NCBI GenBank assembly: GCA_002426795.1
Contig: DINQ01000001.1
Location: forward strand, 1 to 43,913
DNA length: 43,913 nt
Origin: Bacteroidales bacterium UBA5536
GTDB taxonomy: Bacteria > Bacteroidota > Bacteroidia > Bacteroidales > F082
Direction of reading: 5' to 3'
Positions 1 through 8,471 of the stretch are shown one piece after another. The notes beneath the pieces were generated by a model that saw nothing but the letters and a program-made list of their open reading frames with translations, did not search any database and had not been told where the DNA came from. Each line of letters begins with the position of its first letter. Positions within the stretch are counted from its first letter, which is position 1. A program made the translations under genes and the position numbers.

Positions 1-152
1 CCATGGCGATTGTTGGCATTTGCACACTTTTAGGCCTCAAATAGAAAAAAGGTTTTGTCACTGTTTTTATCTTGATAATACACGCCACGATTTCTGATCA
101 ATACCCGCTCAGATACCATGTAAAGTCAATCAATCGTATTGCCGAAAAAGAC

Positions 153-160
153 TATTTTTG
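153..160 (+). promoter_or_regulatory. Putative -7 box (TATTTTTG) for the C69 peptidase gene
   Basis: TATTTTTG fits the Bacteroidota -7 consensus TAnnTTTG and lies 36 nt before the chosen start codon. No convincing -33 TTG is seen at the usual spacing, so the call is tentative. The remaining sequence of 1-152 shows no gene or hairpin that I can support. Confidence 0.35.
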
Positions 161-196
161 TTCCCTAATGATTTTAATCGCAAAAAACGCATTTAT

Positions 197-1966
197 ATGA
201 AGAAACTGATTCTTGCATTTTCAGCAGTATTCGCACTGTTTGCCTTCAACGCGGCACAGGCTTGTACCAATTACCTCATCACCAAAGGAGCTTCGGCCGA
301 TGGTTCAACCATGATTTCATATGCCGCCGACTCGCACGTGCTCTACGGTGAACTGTATCACTGGGCTGCCGGTGAATATCCGGAAGGCACCATGATGGAT
401 GTTTACGAATGGGATACCGGTAAATACCTGGGTAAAATCAAGCAGGCACCACGTACTTACAATGTAGTTGGAAACATGAACGAGTTTCAGGTTGCCATTG
501 GAGAAACCACTTACGGTGGCCGTTCTGAACTGGCCGATTCAACGGGCATTATCGATTATGGAAGTTTGATTTACATCACTCTTCAGCGCGCCCGTTCGGC
601 TCGCGAAGCCATCAAAATCATTTCTGAGCTCACTTCTGAGTATGGCTATTACAGCTCAGGCGAATCATTTAGTATTGCTGACAAGAATGAAGTGTGGATC
701 ATGGAAATTATTGGCAAAGGCATCGACATGAAAGTCGACAATAAGTCAAACACCAGCTACAATGCCAATAAAGGTATGGTTTGGGTTGCCATGCGCATTC
801 CCGATGGTTATGTAAGCGGACATGCCAACCAGGCGCGTATCCAGACTTTCCCTTTGGCCGACGGCAAAAAATCGATTACCTCAAAACAGCTCGACAAAAT
901 CATGAATCCTGAGGTTGAAGTAGTTTACGCTTATGATGTGATTAGCCTGGCACGCGACAAAGGTTGGTATGTGGGCGACGATAAAGATTTTAGTTTTTCT
1001 GACACCTACGCTCCGGTCGATTTTGGTGGTGCCCGTTTTTGCGACATCCGTGTTTGGTCGATGTTTAACAAGGTTAACAGCGACATGGATAAATACTGGG
1101 ACTATGTAAAAGGCGACATCAAACACGACGAAAAGTTTGAAGACGGCAAAGCCAATCCAAATAAATATGCCACCAACCGCATGCCATTGTGGGTGAAACC
1201 AGAACGCAAAGTGTCGGTTCACGACATGATGATGTTTATGCGCGATTACCTGCAAAACACCGAACTCGATATGAGTAAAGATTTTGGCGCAGGCCCTTAC
1301 GGCGTGCCTTATCGTTGGAGGCCATTAACCTGGGAAGTTGATGGCATCACCTATGTAAACGAACGTGCCACTGCCACCCAGCAAACCGGATTCTCTTTTG
1401 TTACGCAATCGCGCAGTTGGCTGCCCGATGCTGTTGGTGGTATCATCTGGTGGGGTGTCGACGATGCTAACACTAGCGTGTATATGCCCATGTATAGCAG
1501 CATCACAAAGGTTCCATGCAATTTTGAACGCGGAAATGGCGCCATGATGGAATGGTCAGAAACTTCAGGATTCTGGATCACAAACCAGATTTCAAACTTC
1601 TCTTACACGCGTTATAACATGATCCATCCCGACGTAGTAACAGTTCGTGATGGTCTCGAAAACATGTTTATCGAACGCACACCTGCAACCGACGAAGCAG
1701 CACTTAAGCTATACAACACCGATCCCGCAAAGGCTGTGGCTTATCTCACCGATTACAGCAACGACCAGGGTGCGCGCACTTTCAACGCCTACAAAAAACT
1801 CTACCAGTACCTGTTCATGCGCTACATGGATGGTAATGTGAAGACAAAAATTGAAGGCGAGCAAAACCCAAAGGTTGAACAACCTGGCTACAGTGAGCAA
1901 TTCTTGCGCAAAATCGTTGAAGAAACCGGCGATAAGCTCAAGATGAAAGGCTCTGCAGGGCATTAA
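197..1966 (+). CDS. Secreted C69-family peptidase (dipeptidase-like)
   Basis: The product is a 589-residue exported Ntn-type hydrolase of peptidase family C69, whose members cleave dipeptides or short peptides. Residues 1-22 form a signal peptide (MKK, hydrophobic stretch, AQA), and the next residue, Cys23 in ACTNYLITKGASADGS, is the expected N-terminal nucleophile once the leader is removed. In this family that Cys is catalytic rather than a lipid anchor. The ATG at 197 is preferred over the upstream TTG at 158 because it begins exactly at the signal peptide. The length is normal for Bacteroidota members. The gene stands alone, is followed by a strong terminator, and probably works in the periplasm or at the surface. 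Substrate specificity cannot be read from sequence. Confidence 0.85.
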   Translation: MKKLILAFSAVFALFAFNAAQACTNYLITKGASADGSTMISYAADSHVLYGELYHWAAGEYPEGTMMDVYEWDTGKYLGKIKQAPRTYNVVGNMNEFQVAIGETTYGGRSELADSTGIIDYGSLIYITLQRARSAREAIKIISELTSEYGYYSSGESFSIADKNEVWIMEIIGKGIDMKVDNKSNTSYNANKGMVWVAMRIPDGYVSGHANQARIQTFPLADGKKSITSKQLDKIMNPEVEVVYAYDVISLARDKGWYVGDDKDFSFSDTYAPVDFGGARFCDIRVWSMFNKVNSDMDKYWDYVKGDIKHDEKFEDGKANPNKYATNRMPLWVKPERKVSVHDMMMFMRDYLQNTELDMSKDFGAGPYGVPYRWRPLTWEVDGITYVNERATATQQTGFSFVTQSRSWLPDAVGGIIWWGVDDANTSVYMPMYSSITKVPCNFERGNGAMMEWSETSGFWITNQISNFSYTRYNMIHPDVVTVRDGLENMFIERTPATDEAALKLYNTDPAKAVAYLTDYSNDQGARTFNAYKKLYQYLFMRYMDGNVKTKIEGEQNPKVEQPGYSEQFLRKIVEETGDKLKMKGSAGH

Positions 1967-1985
1967 TAAACGACAACTTAAAGTG

Positions 1986-2013
1986 AAGGGAACCTTTTGG
2001 TTCCCTTTTTTTT
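1986..2013 (+). terminator. Rho-independent terminator after the C69 peptidase gene
   Basis: GGGAACC and GGTTCCC form a perfect 7-bp stem, extended by two A-T pairs, around a TTTT loop and followed by a run of T. It lies 19 nt after the peptidase stop codon. Confidence 0.85.
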
Positions 2014-2025
2014 AGCTGTTTTTCG

Positions 2026-2033
2026 CATCTTTG
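2026..2033 (+). promoter_or_regulatory. Putative -7 box (CATCTTTG) for mgsA
   Basis: CATCTTTG differs by one base from the Bacteroidota box TATCTTTG and lies 20 nt before the mgsA ATG. T-rich sequence overlapping the preceding terminator occupies the -33 area. A promoter is expected here because the upstream gene is terminated. Confidence 0.4.
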
Positions 2034-2053
2034 CCAGACAAAACACCACTCTG

Positions 2054-2482
2054 ATGAAAAAAACTATTGCCCTGGTGGCACACGATAACCGCAAAAAAGA
2101 CTTGCTCGACTGGGTAAAACACAACAAGGAGAAGCTTGCCGGACACGACTTTTATGCCACAGGAACCACCGGAAAAATGATTGCTGAAGTGCTCGAAAAC
2201 ATCACCCGGCTCAAGTCGGGCCCGTTGGGCGGCGATCAGCAATTGGGCGCCATGATTGCCGAAGGCAAAATTGACTACCTTATATTTTTCTGGGATCCCA
2301 TGACCAACCAACCACACGATGTTGATGTAAAAGCTTTACTCAGACTCAGTGTGTTATATAATGTACCAACCGCCAGCAACCGATCAACAGCTGATTTTCT
2401 GATTACTTCGAGCCTCTTTGCCAACAAAGAATACAAGCCTCAGGTTAAAGACTATTCGGTGTATCTGGCAAGAGATCTTTAA
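2054..2482 (+). CDS. mgsA: Methylglyoxal synthase
   Basis: The 142-residue protein converts dihydroxyacetone phosphate to methylglyoxal and phosphate, a cytosolic bypass of lower glycolysis that relieves phosphate limitation. Family motifs are plain: ALVAHDNRK near the N-terminus, the phosphate-binding TGTTG loop, SGPLGGDQQLGA carrying the catalytic Asp, FFWDP, and PHDVDVKALLR with the His and Asp of the active site. The ATG at 2054 is chosen over upstream in-frame starts because those would overlap the preceding terminator and because MKKTIALVAHD matches the usual family N-terminus. The length is close to that of the E. coli enzyme. It appears monocistronic, between a terminator and the tRNA promoter. 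Confidence 0.93.
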   Translation: MKKTIALVAHDNRKKDLLDWVKHNKEKLAGHDFYATGTTGKMIAEVLENITRLKSGPLGGDQQLGAMIAEGKIDYLIFFWDPMTNQPHDVDVKALLRLSVLYNVPTASNRSTADFLITSSLFANKEYKPQVKDYSVYLARDL

Positions 2483-2507
2483 ACAGACAAACTGCTCCTG
2501 ACGATTG

Positions 2508-2539
2508 TTTGCATTCGATCGAAAATTCGGTTAATTTTG
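2508..2539 (+). promoter_or_regulatory. Promoter of tRNA-Arg: TTTG, 20 nt, TAATTTTG
   Basis: The -33 element TTTG (2508-2511) and -7 element TAATTTTG (2532-2539) are separated by 20 nt, an excellent fit to the Bacteroidota housekeeping promoter. The mature tRNA begins 14 nt after the -7 box. Confidence 0.65.
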
Positions 2540-2552
2540 CAGGCTCAAGTTT

Positions 2553-2624
2553 GGCCCCATAGTTCAAGGGATAGAACGGAAGTTTCCTAAACTTTAAATC
2601 CAGGTTCGAGTCCTGGTGGGGCTA
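2553..2624 (+). tRNA. tRNA-Arg (anticodon CCT)
   Basis: A full cloverleaf folds. The acceptor stem is GGCCCCA with TGGGGCT (one G-T pair) and discriminator A2624. The D arm is GTTC/GAAC. The anticodon stem GAAGT/ACTTT encloses the loop TTCCTAA, giving anticodon CCT, which reads AGG (Arg). The T arm is CCAGG-TTCGAGT-CCTGG. No CCA is encoded. A run of T (2626-2633) follows directly and may help end transcription, although no separate hairpin precedes it. Confidence 0.95.
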
Positions 2625-2640
2625 CTTTTTTTAATAAATC

Positions 2641-3363
2641 ATGAAATCAACTCAACTTCAAACAGACCTTTGGCGGCAAGCTTGGTTTCTCGAGTTGTCT
2701 TCAAACTCAAAGTTGTTGTTTTTGTACTTAATTTCAAATTATCACACAAATGTTCTTTCATTGTCAAAATATTCAATTAGAGAGCTTGAGTTTGAACTTA
2801 ATCTCACTTCCGATATAATTTTCAAATGTCTCGACGAATTGAAAGAACAGGTTGTTGTTTCATTTAATCTGGAAAGAACAGTTGTCTGGATATGGGTAGT
2901 TAATGCGTTAAAAAATAGTTTAGGATACAAATCAAAGCTAACGATGAAAAATGTTAAAGGAATATTGGCTGATGAAAATATTCCTGATAACATTAGAAAA
3001 GCCGTACTAGAAGCCTATAGCAATTTCCTGCCTGAGGTTGATTTTGTAAATACTATTCCTCTTTCAAAAAGGGAAATTATCGTAATTAGAGATGGGTTTA
3101 AATGTTGCTATTGTAGTAGGCCTTTTGACTCAATTAAAGAAATACATATTGATCATATTATTCCAAAATCTAGAGGAGGCTCTGATACGTATGAGAACTT
3201 AGTCTCTTCTTGTTCGCGATGTAATCTCGAAAAGCTAGATTTAATGCCAGACGATATAGAAAAAAGACCTACAAATAGGTTTTACAGTAAATCAGATGCC
3301 ATTAAAGACCTTAAAAAACCAGATGTTTTTAAAAAATATCGTGCGCTTTTTATGAAAAATTAG
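2641..3363 (+). CDS. HNH endonuclease with phage replication-like N-terminus
   Basis: The 240-residue protein has a C-terminal HNH nuclease domain of the four-Cys type: C155-x2-C158, the core D171-H172 in HIDHIIPKSRGG, N186 in ENLV, and C191-x2-C194 followed by N195. The first roughly 120 residues resemble the winged-helix N-termini of phage replisome-organiser or DnaD-like proteins; this is pattern recognition only. The gene is visibly more AT-rich than its neighbours, starts only 16 nt after the tRNA-Arg, and has no room for its own promoter there. These features suggest a horizontally acquired fragment at a tRNA integration site. No integrase or other phage gene is nearby. The cellular role is unknown. 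Confidence 0.75.
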   Translation: MKSTQLQTDLWRQAWFLELSSNSKLLFLYLISNYHTNVLSLSKYSIRELEFELNLTSDIIFKCLDELKEQVVVSFNLERTVVWIWVVNALKNSLGYKSKLTMKNVKGILADENIPDNIRKAVLEAYSNFLPEVDFVNTIPLSKREIIVIRDGFKCCYCSRPFDSIKEIHIDHIIPKSRGGSDTYENLVSSCSRCNLEKLDLMPDDIEKRPTNRFYSKSDAIKDLKKPDVFKKYRALFMKN

Positions 3364-3401
3364 CTGTTCTGTGTTTTTATCAAAAGCAATACTAATCTAA
3401 G

Positions 3402-3410
3402 TTATCCACA
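3402..3410 (+). promoter_or_regulatory. Single perfect DnaA-box-like 9-mer
   Basis: TTATCCACA matches the classic DnaA box exactly and lies just downstream of the HNH/replication-like gene. It is isolated. A 9-mer can easily occur by chance in a window this long, so functional status is doubtful. Confidence 0.25.
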
Positions 3411-3439
3411 AATTTCAACTGACATATCCGGTAATTGCT

Positions 3440-3447
3440 TAATTTTG
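3440..3447 (+). promoter_or_regulatory. Putative -7 box (TAATTTTG) for the acyl-ACP synthetase fusion
   Basis: TAATTTTG matches TAnnTTTG and lies 50 nt before the start codon. A weak TTTC at 3413-3416 could serve as the -33 element. Confidence 0.5.
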
Positions 3448-3497
3448 TGCCAATTATTAAGGTTTCACATTGTTTTTCTGAAGCTTAACCACACCAA

Positions 3498-5966
3498 ATG
3501 CTCAAAAACCACGGATCCAAAACCGCGATTTCCTACGGGGATCAAACATTCACTTACGAACAACTTTTTGCTAACATCCAACATTTTGCGCTTGAAGTAA
3601 AAGTAGAAAAAGGCGAACATTGTGTCATTTTCAGCGAAAACAATCCACAATGGGTTTTTGCCTTTTATGCCATCTGGATGCAAAAAGGCGTGCCTGTACC
3701 CGTCGATTTTATGGCGACTTCAAGCGAGGTCAGCTATATTTTAAAAGACTCGCAACCTTCGGTGATTTTTTGTTCGAAAAAGACCAAGCCACTTTTGCAC
3801 GAAGCGGTATACAATGCCGATATCAATGCAAAAATAATTGTACTCGACGAACAGGAAACGGTTTCTTCAAAGGCCGGAGACCTTCAGTTTCCGAATTTCG
3901 ATCGCGACGAAATGGCAGTGATGATTTACACATCCGGCACAACCGGAAGCCCAAAGGGTGTGATGCTGAGCTACAAAAACCTGCTTCAAAACATCGACGC
4001 AGTTTCAAAGCACATTCCTATCTACCGTCCTGACTCCAGAGTTATGGTTTTGCTTCCGCTACACCACGTGTTTCCATTGGTTGGCACTTTAATTATTCCT
4101 TTTTATCTTGGTGCCAGCATTGCCATTTCGCCTTCCTTGTCAACTGATGCCATTCTTGATACTCTGCAAAAAAACAAAATCAATATTATCATTGGCGTTC
4201 CACGTCTGTTTGCAGCCATTCATAAAGGCATCAAAACAAAGATCAAGCAAAGCAAAGTAGCAAGTGCGCTTTTTGCTTTTGCAGCAAAACTCAAATCAAA
4301 ACGCTTTTCCAAAAAAGTATTTGGCGCCGTTCACAAAAAATTTGGTGGTTCAGTTGAGTTTCTTGTTTCTGGTGGTGCTGCTTTAGACCCGGTTGTTGGT
4401 GGAGACTTTCAAACGCTTGGTTTTGAGGTTCTTGAAGGCTACGGAATGAGCGAAGCCGCTCCTATGATTACTTTTACACAACCCGGAAAAGTTAAAATTG
4501 GCTCACCTGGGCAAGTAGTGCCCGGAACTCAGCTCAAACTCGTTGATGGGGAAATCACCTCCAGTGGTGACCATATCATGAAGGGTTATTATAACCGTCC
4601 GGAAGAAACTGCCGAAGTCATCAAAAATGGCTGGTTGCATACAGGCGATCTGGGTTATGTTGACAAAGATGGATTTTTGTTTATTACAGGTCGCAAAAAG
4701 GAGATTATTATCTTGTCGAACGGCAAGAATGTTAATCCGTCAGAGATTGAAAACGTATTACTTGAATCAGAATTGATTGCGGATTGTGGGGTATTTTATG
4801 CAAACGAGCAATTACAATTAATCGTGGTTCCTGCTGCGGACAGCATCATCGCCGAAAATGATGGGCAAACCGTTGAGGAAACCATTAAACAGCATGTAAT
4901 CAAGCCATTTAACGAAAAAGTCTCCAGTTATAAAAAATTACACCGTATTCATTTTTCCAATCAGGAACTTCCACGCACCAGACTGGGCAAGCTGCAACGT
5001 TTTAAGCTTGAAAGTCTGTTGACACAAAAACAGGAAACGCAATCAAAAGCAGAGATGCCAACTGATTCTGTGTTTCAGTTAATCCATGAATATATTCTTT
5101 CTGAAAAAAAGATTGACGCGGGTCCAACAGACCATTTGGAAAATGATCTGGGTTTTGATTCGCTGGACAAGATCAGTATGCAGACCTGGCTTTCCCAAAC
5201 CTTTGGGGTCGAAATTGAACCGAACGAATTGACAAAATTTGATTCGATCAACGATTTAAGTAATTGGGTTTCTGCCAACAAGATAAAAGAAGAAGACACA
5301 AAAATTAACTGGACTGATATCTTGCGCGAAAAAGTGCATCTTCAGTTACCAGCAACCTGGTTTACAGGCAATATAGCCGTATGGTCTTCACGCTTGTTTT
5401 TCAAGCTCTATTTCCGCTTCGACTCTACCGGTATTAAAAACTTACCAAAAGGACCTTTTATTCTTGCGCCCAATCACCAGAGCTCTTTCGACGGCATGTT
5501 TGTTGCCTCAATGTTGCGCTACAAACAAGTGCGCGGCACCTACTTTTACGCCAAGGAAAAGCACATCAGAGCTGCCTGGCTGAAGTTTTTAGCCAATCGC
5601 AACAATATTATAATCATGGACATGAACCGCGATCTGAAAGCTTCCATTCAAAAAATGGGTGAAGTACTGAAGCGCCAGAAAAACCTGATCATTTTCCCTG
5701 AAGGAACCCGCACCATTAATGGTCATTTAGGCGATTTCAAGAAAACCTTTGCCATACTGGCCAGCGAGCTGAAGGTGCCTGTTGTCCCTGTGAGTATCAG
5801 TGGTGCTTTCGAGGCCATGCCACGCGGGAGCTATTTCCCCAAGCCATGGAAACGCATCAAGGTGGAGTTTTTGGAACCTATTTATCCAGAATCACACACC
5901 TATGAAAGCCTTGCCGAGAATGTTCGTGAAATGATTCAGCAACGCCAGCAGTCCAGCTCAAGATAA
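3498..5966 (+). CDS. Fused acyl-ACP/CoA synthetase, acyl carrier domain and lysophospholipid acyltransferase
   Basis: The 822-residue protein combines three modules. Residues 1 to about 505 form an AMP-dependent acyl-activating enzyme, with the adenylate loop YTSGTTGSPKG (about 144-154), the GYGMSEAAP motif and the GRKKEIIILSNGKNV hinge. Residues of about 520-590 form an acyl carrier domain with phosphopantetheine site DLGFDSLDK (Ser555). The C-terminal 220 residues form a PlsC-type acyltransferase with NHQSSFDG (His660, Asp665) and FPEGTR (733-738). The likely role is activating free fatty acids, loading them onto the internal carrier and transferring them to lysophospholipid at the inner membrane, similar to E. 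coli Aas but with a built-in carrier domain. It converges on transaldolase with a 12-nt gap. The exact substrate is inferred. Confidence 0.85.
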   Translation: MLKNHGSKTAISYGDQTFTYEQLFANIQHFALEVKVEKGEHCVIFSENNPQWVFAFYAIWMQKGVPVPVDFMATSSEVSYILKDSQPSVIFCSKKTKPLLHEAVYNADINAKIIVLDEQETVSSKAGDLQFPNFDRDEMAVMIYTSGTTGSPKGVMLSYKNLLQNIDAVSKHIPIYRPDSRVMVLLPLHHVFPLVGTLIIPFYLGASIAISPSLSTDAILDTLQKNKINIIIGVPRLFAAIHKGIKTKIKQSKVASALFAFAAKLKSKRFSKKVFGAVHKKFGGSVEFLVSGGAALDPVVGGDFQTLGFEVLEGYGMSEAAPMITFTQPGKVKIGSPGQVVPGTQLKLVDGEITSSGDHIMKGYYNRPEETAEVIKNGWLHTGDLGYVDKDGFLFITGRKKEIIILSNGKNVNPSEIENVLLESELIADCGVFYANEQLQLIVVPAADSIIAENDGQTVEETIKQHVIKPFNEKVSSYKKLHRIHFSNQELPRTRLGKLQRFKLESLLTQKQETQSKAEMPTDSVFQLIHEYILSEKKIDAGPTDHLENDLGFDSLDKISMQTWLSQTFGVEIEPNELTKFDSINDLSNWVSANKIKEEDTKINWTDILREKVHLQLPATWFTGNIAVWSSRLFFKLYFRFDSTGIKNLPKGPFILAPNHQSSFDGMFVASMLRYKQVRGTYFYAKEKHIRAAWLKFLANRNNIIIMDMNRDLKASIQKMGEVLKRQKNLIIFPEGTRTINGHLGDFKKTFAILASELKVPVVPVSISGAFEAMPRGSYFPKPWKRIKVEFLEPIYPESHTYESLAENVREMIQQRQQSSSR

Positions 5967-5978
5967 TAAATTTTTCAA

Positions 5979-6938
5979 CTAATCGAGTCTGGAGCTAACC
6001 AGGTTTTCGAGTTTCATAAGATCGGCAGCAAACTTACGGATGCCTTCGGCCAGTTTCTCTGTTGCCATAGCGTCTTCGTTAAGCATCCACCTGAAGGTGT
6101 TTTCATCGAGCCTGATTTTCTCTTCTGCTGAATTCATTGCAGTTTGAACAGACAATTTTTGCGTCAACGACTCCTCCATTTTTTCGAGCTCTCCCAGTAG
6201 CGCCGGCGATATGGTGAGCAAATCGCAACCCGCCAATTCAATGATTTCGCCTGTGTTTCTAAAACTGGCGCCCATCACTTCGGTGGCATAACCAAACTTT
6301 TTGTAATAATTGAATATTTCGGTCACCGAAAGCACGCCAGGGTCTTCCTGTGGCGCTATAAAATCTACTTTTCGGTTTTGCTTGTGCCAATCAAGGATGC
6401 GACCCACAAATGGTGAAATAAGTTGCACACCTGCCTCGGCGCACGCAATAGCCTGCACCTTACTGAAAAGAAGTGTAAGATTCGTGCGAATTCCTTCGCG
6501 CTCAAGTACTTCTGCAGCCTTGATTCCTTCCCAGGTTGCCGCAATTTTTATGAGGATTCGTGCGCGGTCAACACCGGCTTTTTCGTACAGATCAATTAGT
6601 TGTCTGGCTTTGTTTATGGTAGCAAGCGAGTCGAATGAAAGGCGGGCATCTACTTCTGTTGACACGCGCCCTGGTACAATTTTCAGAATTTCAAGCCCGA
6701 AATTCACAGCCAGCTTATCCAGACAAACGCCAATTTTTCCGGCTTTTGTAAGCGCATGTTGCTGAGCAAATGCAACCGCTTCATCCATCAATGGAGCATA
6801 CCGCGAATCAGCCGCCGAAGCATAAATCAATGATGGATTGGTCGTTGCATCAACTGGTTTATACTGTCGCATGCTTTCAAAGTCGCCAGTGTCGGCAACA
6901 ACCTTGGTCATTTGTTTTAACTGATCTAAAGTATTCAT
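5979..6938 (-). CDS. tal: Transaldolase (TalB type)
   Basis: The 319-residue cytosolic enzyme belongs to the non-oxidative pentose phosphate pathway and moves a dihydroxyacetone unit between sedoheptulose 7-phosphate and glyceraldehyde 3-phosphate. The Schiff-base lysine is Lys131 in RILIKIAATWEG; Asp16 (VVADTGDF) and Glu95 (RVSTEVDARL) fall where the E. coli TalB catalytic acids are. The ATTNPSLI motif is at 31-38. The length matches the long TalB class rather than the short MipB/TalC class. The gene has its own promoter facing away from the glycosidase cassette. Confidence 0.95.
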   Translation of the reverse strand: MNTLDQLKQMTKVVADTGDFESMRQYKPVDATTNPSLIYASAADSRYAPLMDEAVAFAQQHALTKAGKIGVCLDKLAVNFGLEILKIVPGRVSTEVDARLSFDSLATINKARQLIDLYEKAGVDRARILIKIAATWEGIKAAEVLEREGIRTNLTLLFSKVQAIACAEAGVQLISPFVGRILDWHKQNRKVDFIAPQEDPGVLSVTEIFNYYKKFGYATEVMGASFRNTGEIIELAGCDLLTISPALLGELEKMEESLTQKLSVQTAMNSAEEKIRLDENTFRWMLNEDAMATEKLAEGIRKFAADLMKLENLVSSRLD

Positions 6939-6978
6939 GATGAATTTGTTAAATTACTATTATTGGGTTCAACCACCA

Positions 6979-6986
6979 CAAAAGTA
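6979..6986 (-). promoter_or_regulatory. Putative -7 box (TACTTTTG) for tal
   Basis: On the minus strand the sequence reads TACTTTTG, a perfect TAnnTTTG, 40 nt upstream of the transaldolase start. The -33 element is not clear. Confidence 0.5.
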
Positions 6987-7059
6987 CGGTTTAAAGACCT
7001 TTTTTGAAGATATTTGATATGATAATGCTTTAAAAAAGGCATCTTTATTTACGCAAACG

Positions 7060-7092
7060 TTGTCAGTAAATTATCTGGATCGTGTAACTTTA
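7060..7092 (+). promoter_or_regulatory. Putative promoter of the GH109-like cassette
   Basis: TTG at 7060-7062 and TAACTTTA at 7085-7092 (one mismatch from TAnnTTTG) are 22 nt apart, 17 nt before the start codon. It is the only plausible promoter before the three-gene cassette. Confidence 0.4.
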
Positions 7093-7109
7093 AAACCAAA
7101 AAACCGAAT

Positions 7110-8465
7110 ATGGAAAATATCAGCAGAGCTTCATTCATCAGGATGGGTATGCTTGCCGGAGCTGCCTTTAGCCTGATGCCTTCAAAAGTGATTTTTGGCA
7201 ACAATAGCGATAAACTGCGCATTGGTATAATAGGAACAGGTTTGCGCGGTCAGGAACTGCTGCGCTTATGTCTGCAACGTGACGTTACTCTTGTGCCAGC
7301 CATTTGCGATATTGATGAGCGTATGATCTCATCGGCGCTTTCGCTCTATGAAAAGGCCAACCAACCGCCACCAACGGTCTACCGTGAAGGTGCTTACGCT
7401 TATCGCGAATTACTTGACAGACCCGACATTGATGCGGTGCTGATTGCCACCCCCTGGGAATGGCATTTTCCGATGGCCATGGATGCTCTTGATGCCGGAA
7501 AACATGTTGGATGCGAGGTGATTATGGCTCTTTCGGTAGACGAACACTGGCAGCTGGTAGATAAGGTTGAGGCGACAGGCCTGCAATATATGATGCTCGA
7601 AAATGTATGTTATCGCCGTGATGTGATGGCCATCATGAATATGGTCAGAAAGGGAGTTTTTGGCGAACTGGTGCACATGCAGGCCGGCTATCAGCACGAT
7701 TTACGTGAAGTAAAATTCAACAACGGGCAGCAGCCTTATGGCGGAGGTGTGGAGTTTGGCCCAAAAGCCTTTTCGGAAGCCCGCTGGAGAACACAACATT
7801 CTGTCGAACGAAACGGTGATTTGTATCCGACTCATGGTATTGGTCCCGTATCGAAAATGCTTGACATTCACTGCGGAAACCGCTTCACCAGGCTGGTCAG
7901 TTATGCCTCCAAAGCGCGCGGTTTACACAATTATGTTGTTGAACATGGTGGTATTGATCATCCGAATGCAAAGGTCGATTTCAAATTGGGTGATGTTGTA
8001 ACCACGATGATCGAAACCGCAAAAGGCGAATCAATTCTGCTGCAACACGACACCAATCTGCCTCGTCCCTATTCACTTGGTTTCAGGGTTCAGGGCACCA
8101 AGGGTTTGTGGATGGACGTGAACGATTCCATTTACATTGAAGGTAAAAGCAATCCACATCGCTGGGAAAACGCCCAATCGTGGCTCGACGAATATGACCA
8201 TCCCCTTTGGAAGCGCTTTGCTGCTGATGCAGAAGGAGCCGGCCATGGCGGCATGGATTTTTTTGCCGTGAATGGTTTTATAGAGGCGCTCAAGGCAGGA
8301 ACACAAACACCCATTGATGTTTATGATTCAGCTGCCTGGAGCGTGATTAGTCCGCTCTCCGAAAAATCCATTGCCGAAGGTGGTTGTTCTCAGCCCTTTC
8401 CTGACTTTACGAAAGGACGCTGGGAAAATCGCAAACAGATTTTCGCCCTCGACGATCAATACTAA
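7110..8465 (+). CDS. Gfo/Idh/MocA-fold protein of the GH109 (NAD-dependent alpha-N-acetylgalactosaminidase) type
   Basis: The 451-residue protein has a Rossmann nucleotide-binding motif GIIGTG (39-44) after an N-terminal leader that resembles a degenerate Tat signal (SRASFIRMG, with one of the twin arginines missing). It looks like GH109 rather than a simple dehydrogenase. Glu164, Tyr194 and His196 (GYQHDL), and Tyr239 and His242 (YPTHG) have almost the same spacing as the active-site residues I recall for the GH109 enzyme NagA (E149, Y179, H181, Y225, H228). The C-terminal half has the family-like stretches QHDTNLPRPYS, RVQGTKGLW and GHGGMDFF. GH109 enzymes remove alpha-GalNAc by an NAD-dependent redox mechanism. 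Nucleotidyltransferase and NahK-like genes follow directly, which supports an amino-sugar role. An oxidoreductase function cannot be excluded. Confidence 0.75.
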   Translation: MENISRASFIRMGMLAGAAFSLMPSKVIFGNNSDKLRIGIIGTGLRGQELLRLCLQRDVTLVPAICDIDERMISSALSLYEKANQPPPTVYREGAYAYRELLDRPDIDAVLIATPWEWHFPMAMDALDAGKHVGCEVIMALSVDEHWQLVDKVEATGLQYMMLENVCYRRDVMAIMNMVRKGVFGELVHMQAGYQHDLREVKFNNGQQPYGGGVEFGPKAFSEARWRTQHSVERNGDLYPTHGIGPVSKMLDIHCGNRFTRLVSYASKARGLHNYVVEHGGIDHPNAKVDFKLGDVVTTMIETAKGESILLQHDTNLPRPYSLGFRVQGTKGLWMDVNDSIYIEGKSNPHRWENAQSWLDEYDHPLWKRFAADAEGAGHGGMDFFAVNGFIEALKAGTQTPIDVYDSAAWSVISPLSEKSIAEGGCSQPFPDFTKGRWENRKQIFALDDQY

Positions 8466-8471
8466 ACAAAA

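Noticed and set aside
3364..3497. Search for a second copy of the tRNA-Arg 3' end as an att site downstream of the HNH gene
   Set aside because: No repeat of the T-arm/acceptor sequence is visible in the gap, so no attachment site is called.
7110..7200. Functional Tat signal on the GH109-like protein
   Set aside because: The N-terminus has the layout of a Tat leader but lacks the second arginine, so export by Tat cannot be claimed.
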